Shown here: piece after piece, positions 1 to 11,599 of the stretch
Numbering within the stretch: position 1 is the stretch's first letter
How the letters are laid out: each line of letters starts with the position of its first letter
NCBI GenBank assembly: GCA_016584305.1
Contig: JACEEZ010005922.1
Span: 1 to 64,000, forward strand
Length of the DNA stretch: 64,000 nucleotides
Origin: Chionoecetes opilio
Taxonomy: Eukaryota > Arthropoda > Malacostraca > Decapoda > Majidae
Direction: 5' to 3'
Position numbers and translations under genes: made by a program
The notes under the pieces: generated by a model
Databases searched by the model: none
What the model was told of the DNA's origin: nothing
The model's input: only the letters and a program-made list of their open reading frames with translations

Positions 1-1379
1 GTAAATTTTATTTGGCTTATCAATTACATGATTTGCCTTTGTCTTATGATATTATATACAGGGGCTGCAAAGGGTAACATTGAAAATTCGAAATACAAAA
101 TGATGTAGGTTAGAGATGTTCTATCCAAAACATAAGCTCATATTTGAATTCCTTATATAAAAATACTTAATTTAGACACCCATCATGAGATAATTTCATT
201 CAGATTCATGATGGCACCTAAATATGCCCCGCCCTACTAGGGCAGGGTGGGAGGTATCCTAGCGAGCAGGGTGGCGTCTCAGACTCGTCCTAAACGTAAA
301 CATATAGTGCTCCACCCACTCCCGATAACTTTTCGTGACAGGAGAGATGTAGTACATACGAGCTTGGTGATACAGAACTAGTCAAGCGATACAGCTTGGA
401 CCGAGAAGGGATTATATATGTGACAGACTTAGTGCGAGATGTAATATCAAGCCACACTGAAAAAAATACGGCGATCTCCCGAGCTGAAAGTCTTTAAGGT
501 GGTCATGTTCCTCCTGGGTGTCATCTTCTAGGAGACAGTGGCTACTGTAGTGAGAGGTGGATGTTGACTCCCTATCAGCGTCCTCAGCCAGGCCCAAAAA
601 CCACTACAATAAGTAAGTATTGTTTAAGATACTGTTATGTACTGTATCCATGATTTAATGATTTCATGCATGATGAAATATAAATTTTACTAGAAAGGCT
701 AGGTAGTGTAGCAATGGTAATGAATAGAAGGATAGGATAGAAGCAATAACCTCAAGTCATGCATTTTCCAATACTAGACCATTATAAGTTTACTTTATCA
801 CATCAATTCTTATGTGATTTATATTCGTAACAGCATATACTCAATTGTTATAAACGTCATTGACAGCTGCCTCAGTTTTTTTAACCTAACCTAACCTATC
901 TACTAGGTATACCATGTACCGTCTCCTCAATGCCACATACAAGGTTAGGTTAGTTAAATAAAAGTAATGCATGAATTAGAAATGAGTACAAATATTGAAA
1001 AATTATTTATATATTTATTTCAGTTTATGTAGTTTTTTTTTCTTCAGGCAGCAATGACATAAAAAATGTAGTATATGGTATTAGAGACCTCCAGCACACA
1101 TAGAATTGATGTAAGTGATGTAGTGGTCATTAAGTAAAATATAACCACTTGACCTGTCAAAGGAAGGAGGTATGTATTATGATATTTCCGCATTTCATTA
1201 CAGGTCTCAACACTACAAGGTGTTTAACAACTCATTCAATAAAGTTGATCTCATTTTCTATCAAGGGTGGCCAGCTGAGTACCTCATTAATTAGAAAAAA
1301 AACCTCATGAGTAGCAATGCTACAAATAGCTGGGGCTGACTGGTATTGGTGTACAATTAAACTTGCTTATTTATTTTAA
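1..1379. other. AT-rich stretch with no recognised gene
   Basis: I see no coding region longer than about 60 codons that resembles a known protein, and no RNA gene. The only structure is a pair of short telomere-type runs facing each other: three AACCT units at 883-897 and their reverse complement (two AGGTT-type units) at 941-953, about 45 bases apart. Three units are too few to be a telomere. Confidence 0.6.
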
Positions 1380-2801
1380 ATAACACAACAGCCGAGACTG
1401 CCGGGCCTAAGCTTGCCGTCAAATTTTCTTATTTATTCTAAATAACACAACAGCCGGGACTGCCGGGCCTAAGCTAATTGTCACATTTTCTTATTTATTC
1501 TAAATAACACAACAGCCGTGGCTGCCGAGCCTAAGCTAACCGTCAAATTTTCTTATTTACACTAAATAACACAACAACCGGGACTGCCGGGCCTAAGCTA
1601 ACCGTCAAATTTTCTAATATATTCTAAATAACACAACAGCCGTGGCTGCCGGGCCTAAGCTTACCGTCAAATTTTCGTTATTTATTCTAAATAACACAAC
1701 AGCCGGGACTGCCGGGCCTAAGCTTACCGTCAAATTTTCTTATTTATTCTAAATAACACAACAGCCGGGACTGCTGGGCCTAAGCTAACCGTCAAATTTT
1801 CGTTATTTATTCTAAATAACACAACAGCCGGGACTGCCGGGTCTAAGCTTACCGTCAAATTTTCTTATTTATTCTAATAACACAACAGCCGGGACTGCTG
1901 GGCCTAAGCTAACCGTCAAATTTTCGTATTTATTCTAAATAACACAACAGCCGGGACTGCCGGGCCTAGGCTTACCGTCAAATTTTCTTATTTATTCTAA
2001 ATAACACAACAGCCGGGACTGCCGGGCCTAAGCTTACCATCAAATTTTCTTATTTATTCTAAATAACACAACAGCCGGGACTGTCGGGCCTAAGCTAACC
2101 GTCAAATTTCGTTTTATTCTAAATAACACAACAGCCGGGACTGCCGGGCCTAAGCTTACCGTCAAATTTCTTATTTATTTTAAATAACACAACAGCCGGG
2201 ACTGCCGGGACTAAGCTTACCGTCAAATTTTCGTATTTATTCTAAATAACACAACAGCCGGGACTGCCGGGCCTAAGCTTACCGTCAAATTTCGCATTTA
2301 TTCTAAATAACACAACAGCCGGGACTGGGGGCCTAAGCTTACCGTCAAATTTTCGTATTTATTATAAATAAGTCAACAGCTGGGACTGCCGGGCCTAAGC
2401 TTACCGTCAAATTATCTTATTTATTCTAAATAACACAACAGCCGGGACTGCTGGGCCTAAGCTTACCGTCAAATTTTCGTTATTTATTATAAATAACACA
2501 ACAGCCGGGACTGCCGGGCCTAAGCTTGCAGTCAAATTTTCGTATTTATTCTAAATAACACAACAGCCGGACTGCTGGCCCTAAGCTTACCGTCAAATTT
2601 ACTTATTTAATCTAAATAACACGTCAGCCGGGACTGCCGGGCCTAAGCTTACCGTCAATCTTTTTTATTTATTCTAAATAACACAATAGCCGGGACTGTC
2701 GGGCCTAAGCTTAACGTCAAATTTTCGTTTTATTCTAAATAACACAACAGCCGGGACTGCCGGGCCTAAGCTTACCGTCAAATTTTCTTATTTTTTATAA
2801 A
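1380..2801. repeat. Tandem array of ~62-bp units, left part
   Basis: About 23 head-to-tail units of roughly 62 bp. Each holds an AACAGCCGGGACTGCCGGGC core, then CTAAGCTTACCGTCAAATTT and an AT-rich TTATTCTAAATAACAC segment. Units differ by scattered substitutions (GGGACT versus GTGGCT; AAGCTT versus AAGCTA) and short indels. Most carry a HindIII site. The array is broken at 2801 by a Helitron and resumes at 3483, so both parts were once one array of about 32 units. No open reading frame runs through it. It looks like a local minisatellite; whether it is a genome-wide satellite cannot be judged here. Confidence 0.95.
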
Positions 2802-3482
2802 CTAGCCGCAAAGCCGCCCTCCGGGCGGACTTTTTGGCTAGCTCCTGCGGAGGGCTATTGGTGGGCCTTCGGCCCACTACCTGTGTTTTGGTGGGCCTTG
2901 GGCCCCACCAAACCAGCTTTCTGGAGAGTGTGTTTGGTGGGCCGAAGGCCCACCAAACACAGACTCTCCAGATAGCCCCTTCCCTAATTTTTCCTGAAAT
3001 CATGGATGTAGAAATGTATGTATTACGCCTTACCCTCACCCCCCACCCATTCACCTCACCCATTACCCATCACCCCCCACCCATTCACTCACCCCATTAC
3101 CCATCACCACACACCCTTTTCACTCACCCATTACCCATCACCTCCCACCTATTCCCTCACCCATCCCCCCCACCCATTCACTCACCCATCACCCCACACC
3201 CATTACCTATCACCCCACCCTTTTCACTCACCCATTACCCATCACCCTAAAATTCAGGTTTCCTCAATTCTCGCAACCCACATTTTTTTTCACAATTCTC
3301 GCTAATAGGCTGCTAAAAATAAGAAATAAAAGTGATCGGATCATCTCATAAGTAGGCTTAAAAGTTGGCCTCTGATCGAGCTGGTTCAAACTGTGCCATA
3401 TGATGGGATTGGGCACGGGGGGCGGCACCTATCGCGGACACCCCAACCACAACACACACACTTTCGCTTATATTATTATAGA
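2802..3482 (-). mobile_element. Non-autonomous Helitron (681 bp)
   Basis: Read on the minus strand, the element starts with TC (TCTATAATAATATAAGCG, from 3482 downward) and ends with CTAG (2805-2802), the canonical Helitron termini. A perfect 6-bp stem with a 3-nt loop (CCGCCC TCC GGGCGG, 2814-2828) lies 8 nt inside the CTAG end, as Helitrons require. The flanks are A (2801) and T (3483): removing the element restores a normal unit of the surrounding array (TATAAA joined to TAGCACA, compare TCTAAATAACACA). There is no target-site duplication, as expected for rolling-circle insertion between A and T. No Rep/helicase is encoded, so it depended on another copy. Inverted GGTGGGCC/GGCCCACC motifs lie at about 2860-2970. 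Confidence 0.92.
3035..3246. repeat. CCCATTCACTCACCCATTACCCATCAC minisatellite inside the Helitron
   Basis: Irregular C-rich repeats of CACCCATTCACT / CACCCATTACCCATCACCCC fill the middle of the Helitron. The long open frames seen across it simply reflect the absence of stops in a C-rich repeat and are not genes. Helitrons commonly carry internal minisatellites. Confidence 0.85.
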
Positions 3483-4035
3483 TAGCACATCAGCCGGGGC
3501 CCGCCGGGCCTAAGCTTACCGTCATTTTTTAAAATTTATTCTAAATAACACAACAGCCGGGGCTGTCGGCCTAAGCTTACCGTCAAATTTCTTATTTATT
3601 CTAAATAACACAACAGCCGCGACTGCTGGGCCTAAGCTTACCGTCAAATTTTCTTTTTATTCTAAATAACGCAACAGCCGGGGCTACCAGACGTATGCTT
3701 ACCGTCAAATTTCCTGATTTATTATAAATAACCAACAGCCGGACGGCCGGGGCCCAAGCTTACCGTCAAATTGTCGCATTTTTTCTAAATAACAAAACAG
3801 CCGGGGCTGCTGGGTCTAAGCTTACCGTCAAATTTGCTTATTCCCAAATTAAATAACACAACAGCCGGGACTGCCGGGCCTAAGCTTACCGTCAATTGTT
3901 CTTATTTATTCTAATAAAACAACAGCCGGGGCTTCTGGGCCTAAGCTTACCGTCAATTTTCTTATTTATTCTAAATAAAACAACAGCCGTGGGTGCCGGG
4001 CCTAAGCTAACCGTCAAATTTTCTAATTTTTTATA
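3483..4035. repeat. Tandem array of ~62-bp units, right part
   Basis: Nine further units of the same repeat as 1380-2801, more diverged than the left part (GGGGCT variants, small deletions, one unit with ACGTATGCTT in place of CTAAGCTT). The first unit here completes the one interrupted at 2801. The array fades out in TTCTAATTTTTTATAATG near 4035. Confidence 0.93.
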
Positions 4036-4640
4036 ATGTGAAGGCTGGAGGTCTTACATGTCTCATTCGAAAAGTGAAGAAACCCTAAATGTGTCAAAAA
4101 TATTTTTTTTAGTAATGGTTTAATGCTTAACTCAAGCAAAACGCAGTGTATTTTTTATTGGAAATAGGCAACTTTTGTCACATGTCCCTTCCAAAGCCGT
4201 CATCAAAATAGATGAGATACCATCACCCCAGCAAGCATGTTAAAAATTTAGGTATGTACAGTCTAAGACAAAAGTCGTGTCACGGTTTTTTCCGAATATG
4301 AAATGTACACGTGAAGCATTATGAAACCCTAACGCAGCTACATGCTCGTGGTTGGCAAGCCTGAATCCCTTGAAGCTACTGGGTTCAAATAAGGGTTTAA
4401 AGCTTCATATCTGCCGCCGATGAACAATTTCTATAACAAACCAAGGGTATTTCAAAGGTTTCAATAGTTTTACTCGTTGAGGTTTCATATTAATCGATGT
4501 AGAAGTGAAGTATATTTGGCCCCAGCAGTGATCGCCATGACATTTCATCTTAACACCTGAGCCATTGAAGGCCTACATACATCACCCGGCAGAGAGGGAT
4601 AAAGCTAGATCCACAGTGCAGGAATAATAAATAAAAAAAA
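4036..4640. other. Unassigned AT-rich sequence
   Basis: No recognisable gene, repeat or RNA. Short open frames only. Confidence 0.5.
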
Positions 4641-4651
4641 TTATTATATAT

Positions 4652-4700
<49 letters not shown>

Positions 4701-4811
4701 TATATATTATATATATTATATAATATATAGATATATATATATATAGATATATATATTATATATATATATATATATATAGATATATATATATATATAGATA
4801 TATATATATAA
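4641..4811. repeat. (TA)n microsatellite
   Basis: About 170 bases of TA dinucleotides with occasional TATAGATA interruptions. The tyrosine/isoleucine-rich open frame across it is low complexity, not a gene. Confidence 0.95.
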
Positions 4812-5036
4812 AATAGGAAGAAATCATAGAAAGCTGCTTCTAAATCATAGTAGTTTGGATATAATAAGACTTGATTCATTTTAATCTATGCAAAAATTTT
4901 AAGGGGAAAAATTGCCCTCAATATTCATTAATATTTTGGATACGAATATGAAGGAAGGAAGGACTCAGAAGCAGTGGCGTATATAAGGTCCTTTAAAAAG
5001 AAAGTGGAATACAGGGGTGATCCAGTATTGTTATAA

Positions 5037-5078
<42 letters not shown>

Positions 5079-5095
5079 GGGGGGGGTGGGGGGTA

Positions 5096-5141
<46 letters not shown>

Positions 5142-5145
5142 GGGG
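5037..5145. repeat. ~109-bp G tract
   Basis: Nearly pure G with only a few T/A interruptions near its middle and end. The proline-rich open frames on the opposite strand are the translation of poly-C. A tract this long is rare in genomes and is a known failure mode of some sequencing chemistries. Confidence 0.9.
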
Positions 5146-5376
5146 CTTGTGCGAAGCGAGCTTCACAGCTGAGGTAGTTAATAATAATAGCAAAATTGCA
5201 ATGTGTTTCGGAGGGCTCAGCCGAGCCCTGTGTCTGGCTCACCGCCCCATTGTTCAATCACTGCTTTATATTACCTCAGGCACTTCTGCTTTTAACGACT
5301 CCTGGTATGTCCTAAAACATTACTCGTGGGCTACGCACTATTAATGACGTATGAGTTTTGGTGAGATCGAGCACTT

Positions 5377-5673
5377 ATGAAGTGGCTACCAACCGTTCGT
5401 ATGACATCGGCAGACACACCAAAAGTTAGGCCATTTACCAGATGCCTTGACCAAATTCACGACGACGACTTGTGTCTTAGACTGTACATTGATCAGTTTA
5501 TGCTTTTCCGTCAAAACATTCATGAGTGTAACCTACAAAGTTGTTGGTACACTAATGTTCATAAGCCGTTAGTGACAGATCTTGATAAAACCCTCCCGAT
5601 AATTGGCGGTGCAGTCCTTAGTACTCACATAATCACACTGTATTCGGATATGGGGCACGACAAATCTAACTAA
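5377..5673 (+). other. Unassigned 98-codon open frame
   Basis: The longest complex-sequence open frame of the region, 98 codons from ATG. Composition is protein-like (acidic DDDLCLRLY segment, three Cys, several His), but I recognise no family, signal peptide or membrane segment. Nothing upstream looks like a promoter, and no adjacent exon is apparent. It may be a decayed transposon fragment or chance. The flanking ~450 bases on each side hold nothing recognised. Confidence 0.2.
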
Positions 5674-6164
5674 ATGAGCGATGTCCAAAAATTACAAATC
5701 TTTGCAGACAGCCAGGTAGGCATAGGGTTGTGCTAGAATGCGACCATGTAAACGCCTATATTAAAAGAACTAGGGTAGATAAAGTAAAAGAAGAAGCATT
5801 TTTGGACATATGAACCACTGTCGTTAAGGTATTACAACGATTTTTATCCTGCATGGTTCAAGACCTTCCTACTGTTCGTGAGTACCAAATCAGAACCAGA
5901 CAACAAACATCTGTTTATATGTACCCAAAACAAAACAGATGGCGGGTGCTAGAAGTATGATGTCATAGGGCCTAAAATGTTGGAACACCTGCCACTTAAT
6001 ATCACAAATGTATCTTGCCTACATTAAAAGTAAACTTCCCAGCCTCGCTTATAAATAACACATCAATTATAACCTACCATCTTTTTAGCAATGTCTGTAT
6101 CCTTTTAGCATTGTTTTAGTATTATGACACACCTTTTTTGGTAGATAGAAGATCTTATAGATTT
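5674..6164. other. Unassigned sequence between open frame and LINE
   Basis: No family recognised. The LINE 3' end begins at about 6165, after a GGGCGCC motif shared with the second LINE copy. Confidence 0.4.
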
Positions 6165-6289
6165 TTAGGGCGCCGCAACTGCGGGGTTTATTGACGCCTG
6201 CTTACATAAGATACTTAAAAGTAATATAAAAAAAAAAATTAAGATATATCAAAATATTTATAAATAACAAAATACATAAAAAACATAGT

Positions 6290-6560
6290 ACATTAAAAGC
6301 ATAATAAGTGAATAGTAAAAACATCATAAACTTGTTGGGAAGGCCAGGCCCATCTCAATAAAGTATGGACTTTCATGTCCCGGAGAGAACACCTCTCTCC
6401 CAACGCCCAGGAGAGACGGTAGGCACCGTCGACCACCACGACACGGGAGACAAAATTGCTCACGTAGGTCCCCAAGACTGGACACTCGACCAGCAAGTGC
6501 CGCACAGTTAAGGGACCAAACGATCATCACAGTAATGAGGGTGGCCCCCCTCCATGAGGA
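6290..6560 (-). pseudogene. LINE ORF2 C-terminal Cys/His tail
   Basis: After a CDD-like pair, the residues VRHLLVECPVLG form the CCHC-type finger that closes ORF2 in I/Jockey-type LINEs. Overlapping frames at 6293-6505 and 6324-6530 carry pieces of the same tail, so at least one frameshift separates them. The matching sequence in copy 2 lies at about 33660-33870. Confidence 0.65.
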
Positions 6561-6731
6561 AACCTCACGTGTCTATAGAGTGTGACCATACGTCCATCGG
6601 TGCCAAGGCAGTCTCCCATCGCCGGGAGAAGTACCGCAGTAGCTCCCAGTCCTCGATACTTTGGCGGATGGTGCGGTAGTTTATTTTGCCCTATATTAAT
6701 CAAACGTTCCATGCAACTGTTATGAACTGAT

Positions 6732-7023
6732 CTATGGATTGCCGGCGTAGGTCCGTCGCCGCACGTGCAAAATGTGATAGAGCTGGGTTTTCTTAGCTGC
6801 AGCTTTTTGCCAAGGCCAATCAGCTTCTCCTACCGCAACACCTACATGTCCCGGTACCCAACAAAAGCTGACCGTCCGCCTCCGCTCTTGAGCAGATAAG
6901 CCATTCAGGATGGCCTTGATTGACCAGCGGATGGGGAGAGTTAAAATTACATAGTGATTGAAGAGTACTACAGGAATCACTAAAATTGTAAAAGAGACAT
7001 CCGGAAGAGTTTAAGCATACCAT
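6732..7023 (-). pseudogene. LINE RNase H domain remnant
   Basis: The frame at 6732-6980 contains SFCWVPGHVGV followed by GEAD, the hallmark last motif of LINE RNase H (W-x-P-G-H-x-G-x-x-G-N-E-x-A-D). Here the Asn before Glu is missing and the Asp is displaced. The catalytic acidic residues upstream are not visible because the frame is broken near 6980-7023. Confidence 0.75.
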
Positions 7024-7799
7024 GAGAGCATATAAAATGCACTTATTTCAGCCGTAACAAACAGATGAAACACCTGGCATAGGTTTGACGGCCTTTGTTA
7101 ACGATGGGATACGCAATGTTCCAACTCCTTCGTCCTGATTTGGAACCATCCAGTAAGACAGGGAACAGAACCCTGATGTGTGCATAGTGGTCTAAAAACT
7201 GGCACGCTCAGCCTGAGGAGTAAAGACCCTTTTGGAGCCGGAAGGCTTTTGCAGAAGGTCCCTTCTGGGAGAACCAAGGACCGACTGTCCGTAGTCCTAT
7301 GCGGCAGATCCTTAAAAGCAGGTAAGGATAAGCGTCTCCATAAATAGCTTTAATCGGAATCAAGGGGCCTTTAGTAATCCTCTTGCAACTCATGGTAAAG
7401 TTTGCGATCCGATACACAAGACACAATCACGGCAGCTATTGAGTCCGGGATGCGTTGGAGCGGGGATAACCACATCTTAACATGAGAGACTGGCGTTGAA
7501 GATCTAATGGGAGGACCCCAGCATCCAACCAATATACTTGGGATGGAGATGACCTGACCGTCCGAGTTTGCCAGACGGACACCAGCATGGTGTGTCGGGG
7601 AAATCCAATTCCGCAGTCGAGTGGGTGTGGCAGAGAAAGTAACTTCACATCCATCATTCAAGCTCGAAAGGTAGTGGGCGATGAAGATATATGATTGTAG
7701 CTCGATCAGCTCCCCAGCTGTGTTCGAGGAGGACTTTCAGTAGTCCATGGTTCGAAGACAGTCATTCGTGAGAGCACGAAGGTAGGTAGTCCCCAAGTC

Positions 7800-8700
7800 A
7801 TCTATTGTCAAAAATTAGTCCTAAAAATCGGGTCTCTTCCCTACATGGTATTCTCTTATCGTACAGATACGGTCTGGGGTCGGGATGAATCCCCACGGGT
7901 TCTGCAAAAATGGGGGGGACCAAACCGCTACAGTCTTCGTTGGAGAAAACTGGGGGGAAAGCCACGATTCGTTCCCGTCCATTCACGAACTTGTCAATAG
8001 CAGTGAAGTCTTCTCTCTGCACCGACTCGCTGGAAGCAGCCAAAGAGAGATTGATAAATCCTCCACGTATAATGTACTAACAATCCCCTCTGCAGTCATC
8101 AAACAATACCATTGATGGCCACAGCGAACAGAGTACAAACACTCAAGAACTGCTGCTTTGGGGGATGCCACCTTGAAGGCAGGTGTTCAGAATACAGTAT
8201 GTTGCTAACTCGAACTCCTAAGACCCCACGGTTGGCTTAGGAAACTCTGGAGAACACAGGCAAACGACCCTCTTAGTCCACACTCATACGGACTGCAATA
8301 TACCGTGTCTCCAAGCTGTGCCGTAAGCCTTCTCAAGGTCAAAAATATGGTCACATGGTGTTTGTCGCGAGGCAAAATGCCCCGCATATGGATGACCTCT
8401 AGGAAATAAAGCGCTTACACGTAGTGGAGTTATGCCTTACGGAATCCACACTGAAACGCGAGAAAAATTTTTTCCCTTTCCAAAAACCATATAAGTCGAC
8501 TATTTACCATTTTTTTTATCGAATAACTTACACAACATGAAGTTAGGGAATTGGTTGGACCATTTCGTCGGTAGTGAGTGGTTCTTTTCCCAGGCTTAGG
8601 GTTGGGAATCACCACCCCAGCTACTTGGGAACAATGCCTTCAATTCCATATTCTATTATCGAGCTCAACAAGAAATCTAGAGTCTCATCTCGTAGATGAC
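7800..8700 (-). pseudogene. LINE reverse transcriptase remnant
   Basis: Fragments in several frames are in the right order: IPNPKPGK near 8600 (RT motif 1), SLTSC with VNSRLIWFLE and QCGFRK (motif 2 region, 8600-8430), then STLYVEDLSISL near 8060 and ETRFLGLIFDNR near 7810 (motif D-E region). The catalytic YVDD is YVED here, one acidic substitution at the key second position. Copy 2 still reads VDD at the same place (about 32118). The enzyme would have copied LINE RNA into DNA at the target nick. Confidence 0.82.
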
Positions 8701-8989
8701 AGAGCATCGCATATGGTACACATCTCTGGGCCAGGGAAGTGTCAGCGCAACCTTCAGGCTTGACAAAGCTCACGAGGTGTAAAAAGAATATGTAGATTCC
8801 CCGCCTCTAGATGAAAAATCTATGCCTCCCTGTTCTTGTCCGCAGTCTTTTCCTAGCACTTAGGAGACGAAGGTCTGTCTGCGCCCTGACACAAAATGGG
8901 AGCCAAATTCCTCTGCTACAGTCAAGGGATGCCATAGGGTCCCACCATTATTGAAGAACTGGAGGGGGAAGGGTGGGATACAACTCCCC

Positions 8990-9340
8990 TTAATTTTTCG
9001 CACTCTTTGTCAAACCTTTCAACAACCGGGTAGATGCACAGCTCGTTATTCTTATATAAGCCCTCCAAGAGGAGTGACGAGCCTCTTTTTCATTACCCGT
9101 TTGGTATCTAGCTCTGACCTGTAAGGAGATATTTTTAAGATCTACTGAAGTTGGCAGCGGGGGGGGGGGTATGTATTGTGCCTCCGCACGGCGGAGTTGA
9201 CTTCTCGCTGCCGTACAGTCCTGATTCCACCATCGGACAGGTCGGCGCGAGAGAAAGAGCCAATGTAAGGGGAGCTCAGCGAGGCTGCAAAATGGATTCG
9301 AGACCAAAGTAATCTACGGCCTCATCTATTGTCTGAAAGG
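8990..9340 (-). pseudogene. LINE ORF2 linker between endonuclease and RT
   Basis: The segment PVRWWNQDC followed by an Arg/Ala-rich stretch is the conserved WWN-x-DC linker found between the endonuclease and RT of I/Jockey-type LINEs. Confidence 0.6.
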
Positions 9341-9349
9341 TGCATCTAT

Positions 9350-9960
9350 ATGATGTTCAAACACAAAGCCTTTTTGAAAGCCCTCCCGCCTGCACGAGCG
9401 AGGCAAACCATTTTGGAGATATCGGAAGGGGGCGATGACACTGCCTTATGTAGTATGGGATAAGGGTCACTTCCCTCGAAGAGAATCGGCCCACCTCCCA
9501 TGGAGAGAGTCGAGGGCGACCTGTGGACTGACAAAGTGATAGGTCAATAGCAGTCATGTTCCCGCTGCGGATGTAAATGTGTAGTTCTCCTGTGTTTAAT
9601 ATATTTTTGGTTATTGCCATCTATAGCAGTTACGGAAAATCACCGCGACGATTTCTGGTGAAATCTCCCCACAGAAAAATGCCGCCCATTCAATGTCTCC
9701 AGGAAAAAAATGGACGGGGAAGCTGGCGGATAAGATCCTCAGATCTTTGAGAGGGACATCGTCATTGGATGTAGATATTATTGAACAGAACAGTGTAGGT
9801 CTTGTGCAGGAATGGATACGACCTACTACAGCCTGCAAGGGTGATTGCAGCGGGATGAACGTTAAGGGGAATCCCGACGATGGTAAAGCCACACACCCAC
9901 CACTAAGCCATCCCACCCTGCTGGAGGTGGTGTGGGTGGACAGGTATAAAACCTGTCGGG
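9350..9960 (-). pseudogene. LINE apurinic-like endonuclease remnant
   Basis: Minus-strand frames at 9611-9916 and 9357-9620 together follow the order of a LINE endonuclease. A PLQSPLQAVVGRIH-type segment comes first, then FPGDIEWAAFFCG (in place of GDFN-x-H-x-x-W-G), then MTAIDLSLC (the T-x-IDL motif). The GDFN motif is degenerate (GDIEW), so target cleavage would be lost. Confidence 0.75.
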
Positions 9961-10876
9961 CAGAGACACTTTCCCTGCCCTATCATTGTCTCTTTAAAAC
10001 AGATAATTACTGGGGTCCAACTCTTTGATGAGAAGGACTATTCTTCCCAGTTTGCACGCAAATCCACGAATATTCTCATTGGAGGATTGAAGATGCTATT
10101 TCGTGGCGTGAAGAGATGCCAGTAGTAACCTTACGGCTTGGTAGACGCCTGCGGCTATTTGAAAGCCCAGCATCTTTTTTCTGTATTGTATCAGGATGGT
10201 AAACTACTTTTCCTTACTTTTTCCAGATGTTGATTGCGTTTGTGTAATCGTGGTGTAATCGGATCTCACACTAGATCCCGCAGTCAGTAGGAGATACCGT
10301 ATGTCCGGCACCATGGTATGCCGTTTACTGTCAGATGACTTAATCCTTCCTAGTTTTACTGATAATGTCCTGACGAGGGGTCTGACGATTGCTTATTAGC
10401 ATTGCTATCAACTCTTGTGTGTCCATAAGTGTGAAACACCTTCGTCATCAGCGGATGTCTAGGTGTCCGCCTAGCTGCTGTCAGTGGTGGTAACAGTGGC
10501 AATGATATTAGGAGTCATGTCATTAACTCCCACACCTATCAGTAGGGTCTCTTTACTCAATTCCATCCCTCCTGCTCGCATTTGAGATTTTAGCCGAGGG
10601 ACACCCACTGACTCTAAGGGTCAGTGGAACTTGCGAGTTCCTGCTTTCTGAGACTTCCTTAGTAGGATGTTTTGTTTTAGGATCCTCTTAGAGGAGAGTC
10701 CACGTGTTATAGTTTCCCGTGTGCGGCATGCACTACACTAGAAGGTGGTTTGGGAGGCTCATTATTAGAGGAGTCAGCAGCTCCACAGAGATCGCAGTCA
10801 TAGCCGAAACTTATTATTCACTTGGATGGATGGATTAGGTTTAGAGAATGTGGTGGAGGAACCTTGCAGCAGCTGA

Positions 10877-11230
10877 TTAGGAGGCCGTAGTTGAAGGCAG
10901 CAGCCATCGGCGGATGCTTAGGTCATGCTTCCTCCCCCGCCTGCTTGTCTTTGGAGAAGGTTCTCTTCTGTGGGCGCTCCCTAAGACTGATAAATTGGAG
11001 TTGGCCACGGTAGTGATGTCGTCTTCTTCCAATTTATATGTCCGCCACTGTCGAAAACTCGTGGGTGCGCATACACGGCAGTGGAAGCAGTAGGGAGGTT
11101 GACTTACAGTCTCTGTGTCATGTGATCCCAACGCCGAGCAGCGACCCCAGCGAGGAGCGGATTTACAAAACGTTATTGCCGTGGCGCGAAGTCGTAGCAC
11201 GCATAGGCACTGGCATAGACGGTCGTTAAA
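10877..11230 (-). pseudogene. LINE ORF1 zinc-knuckle region
   Basis: The frame contains PRWGRCSALGSHDTET and QPPYCFHC-x-x-CAPTSFRQ, remnants of CCHC zinc knuckles like those of gag-type LINE ORF1 proteins that package the RNA. It is followed by TYKLEEDDITTVANSNLS. Several Cys positions have been lost by frameshift. Confidence 0.65.
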
Positions 11231-11599
11231 GGCTTTTTTATCTTTTGACTGGGGACCGATCCTGATGTTCGGGGAGACCTGATACGAAATGTAAAACGAG
11301 CATGTTCTTGCTCCCTCTCACTTTCGATACCTTCTGAACTCTAATCGTGCACATATTTAGTATTTCTTTCCGAGAATTCATACAGGTCGTAGTTTATGAC
11401 GACGCCTTTGCTCTAGTAAATTTTGATGGGGTCTAATGGATCAAAAAGGCTGTCAGAGGTGATGGGCATATGAGGAGCATCCGAGCCTGAGTAGGTCCTT
11501 GGCTCCGGATTAAAACTCCTCTGCCATACCTTTTCAGGTTTCCTTCCGGGATCGTTTCCATCTCTTTTTCCAGAAATCGCGCCACATTGAAGAAATTTA

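Noticed and set aside
883..897. Possible telomere
   Set aside because: Only three AACCT units, with ordinary sequence on both sides.
2834..3305. Open frames of 95-138 codons rich in Pro/His/Ser/Thr
   Set aside because: Produced by the C-rich minisatellite within the Helitron; peptide repeats mirror the DNA repeat.
1380..4035. CRISPR-like array
   Set aside because: Units are directly contiguous with no unique spacers, and the context is eukaryotic.
4973..5036. hAT element starting at CAGTGGCGTA
   Set aside because: The start resembles a hAT end, but I found no matching right end or 8-bp duplication.
4993..5257. Proline-rich open frames on the minus strand
   Set aside because: They are translations of the long G/C tract. 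Low complexity, no flanking coding signal.
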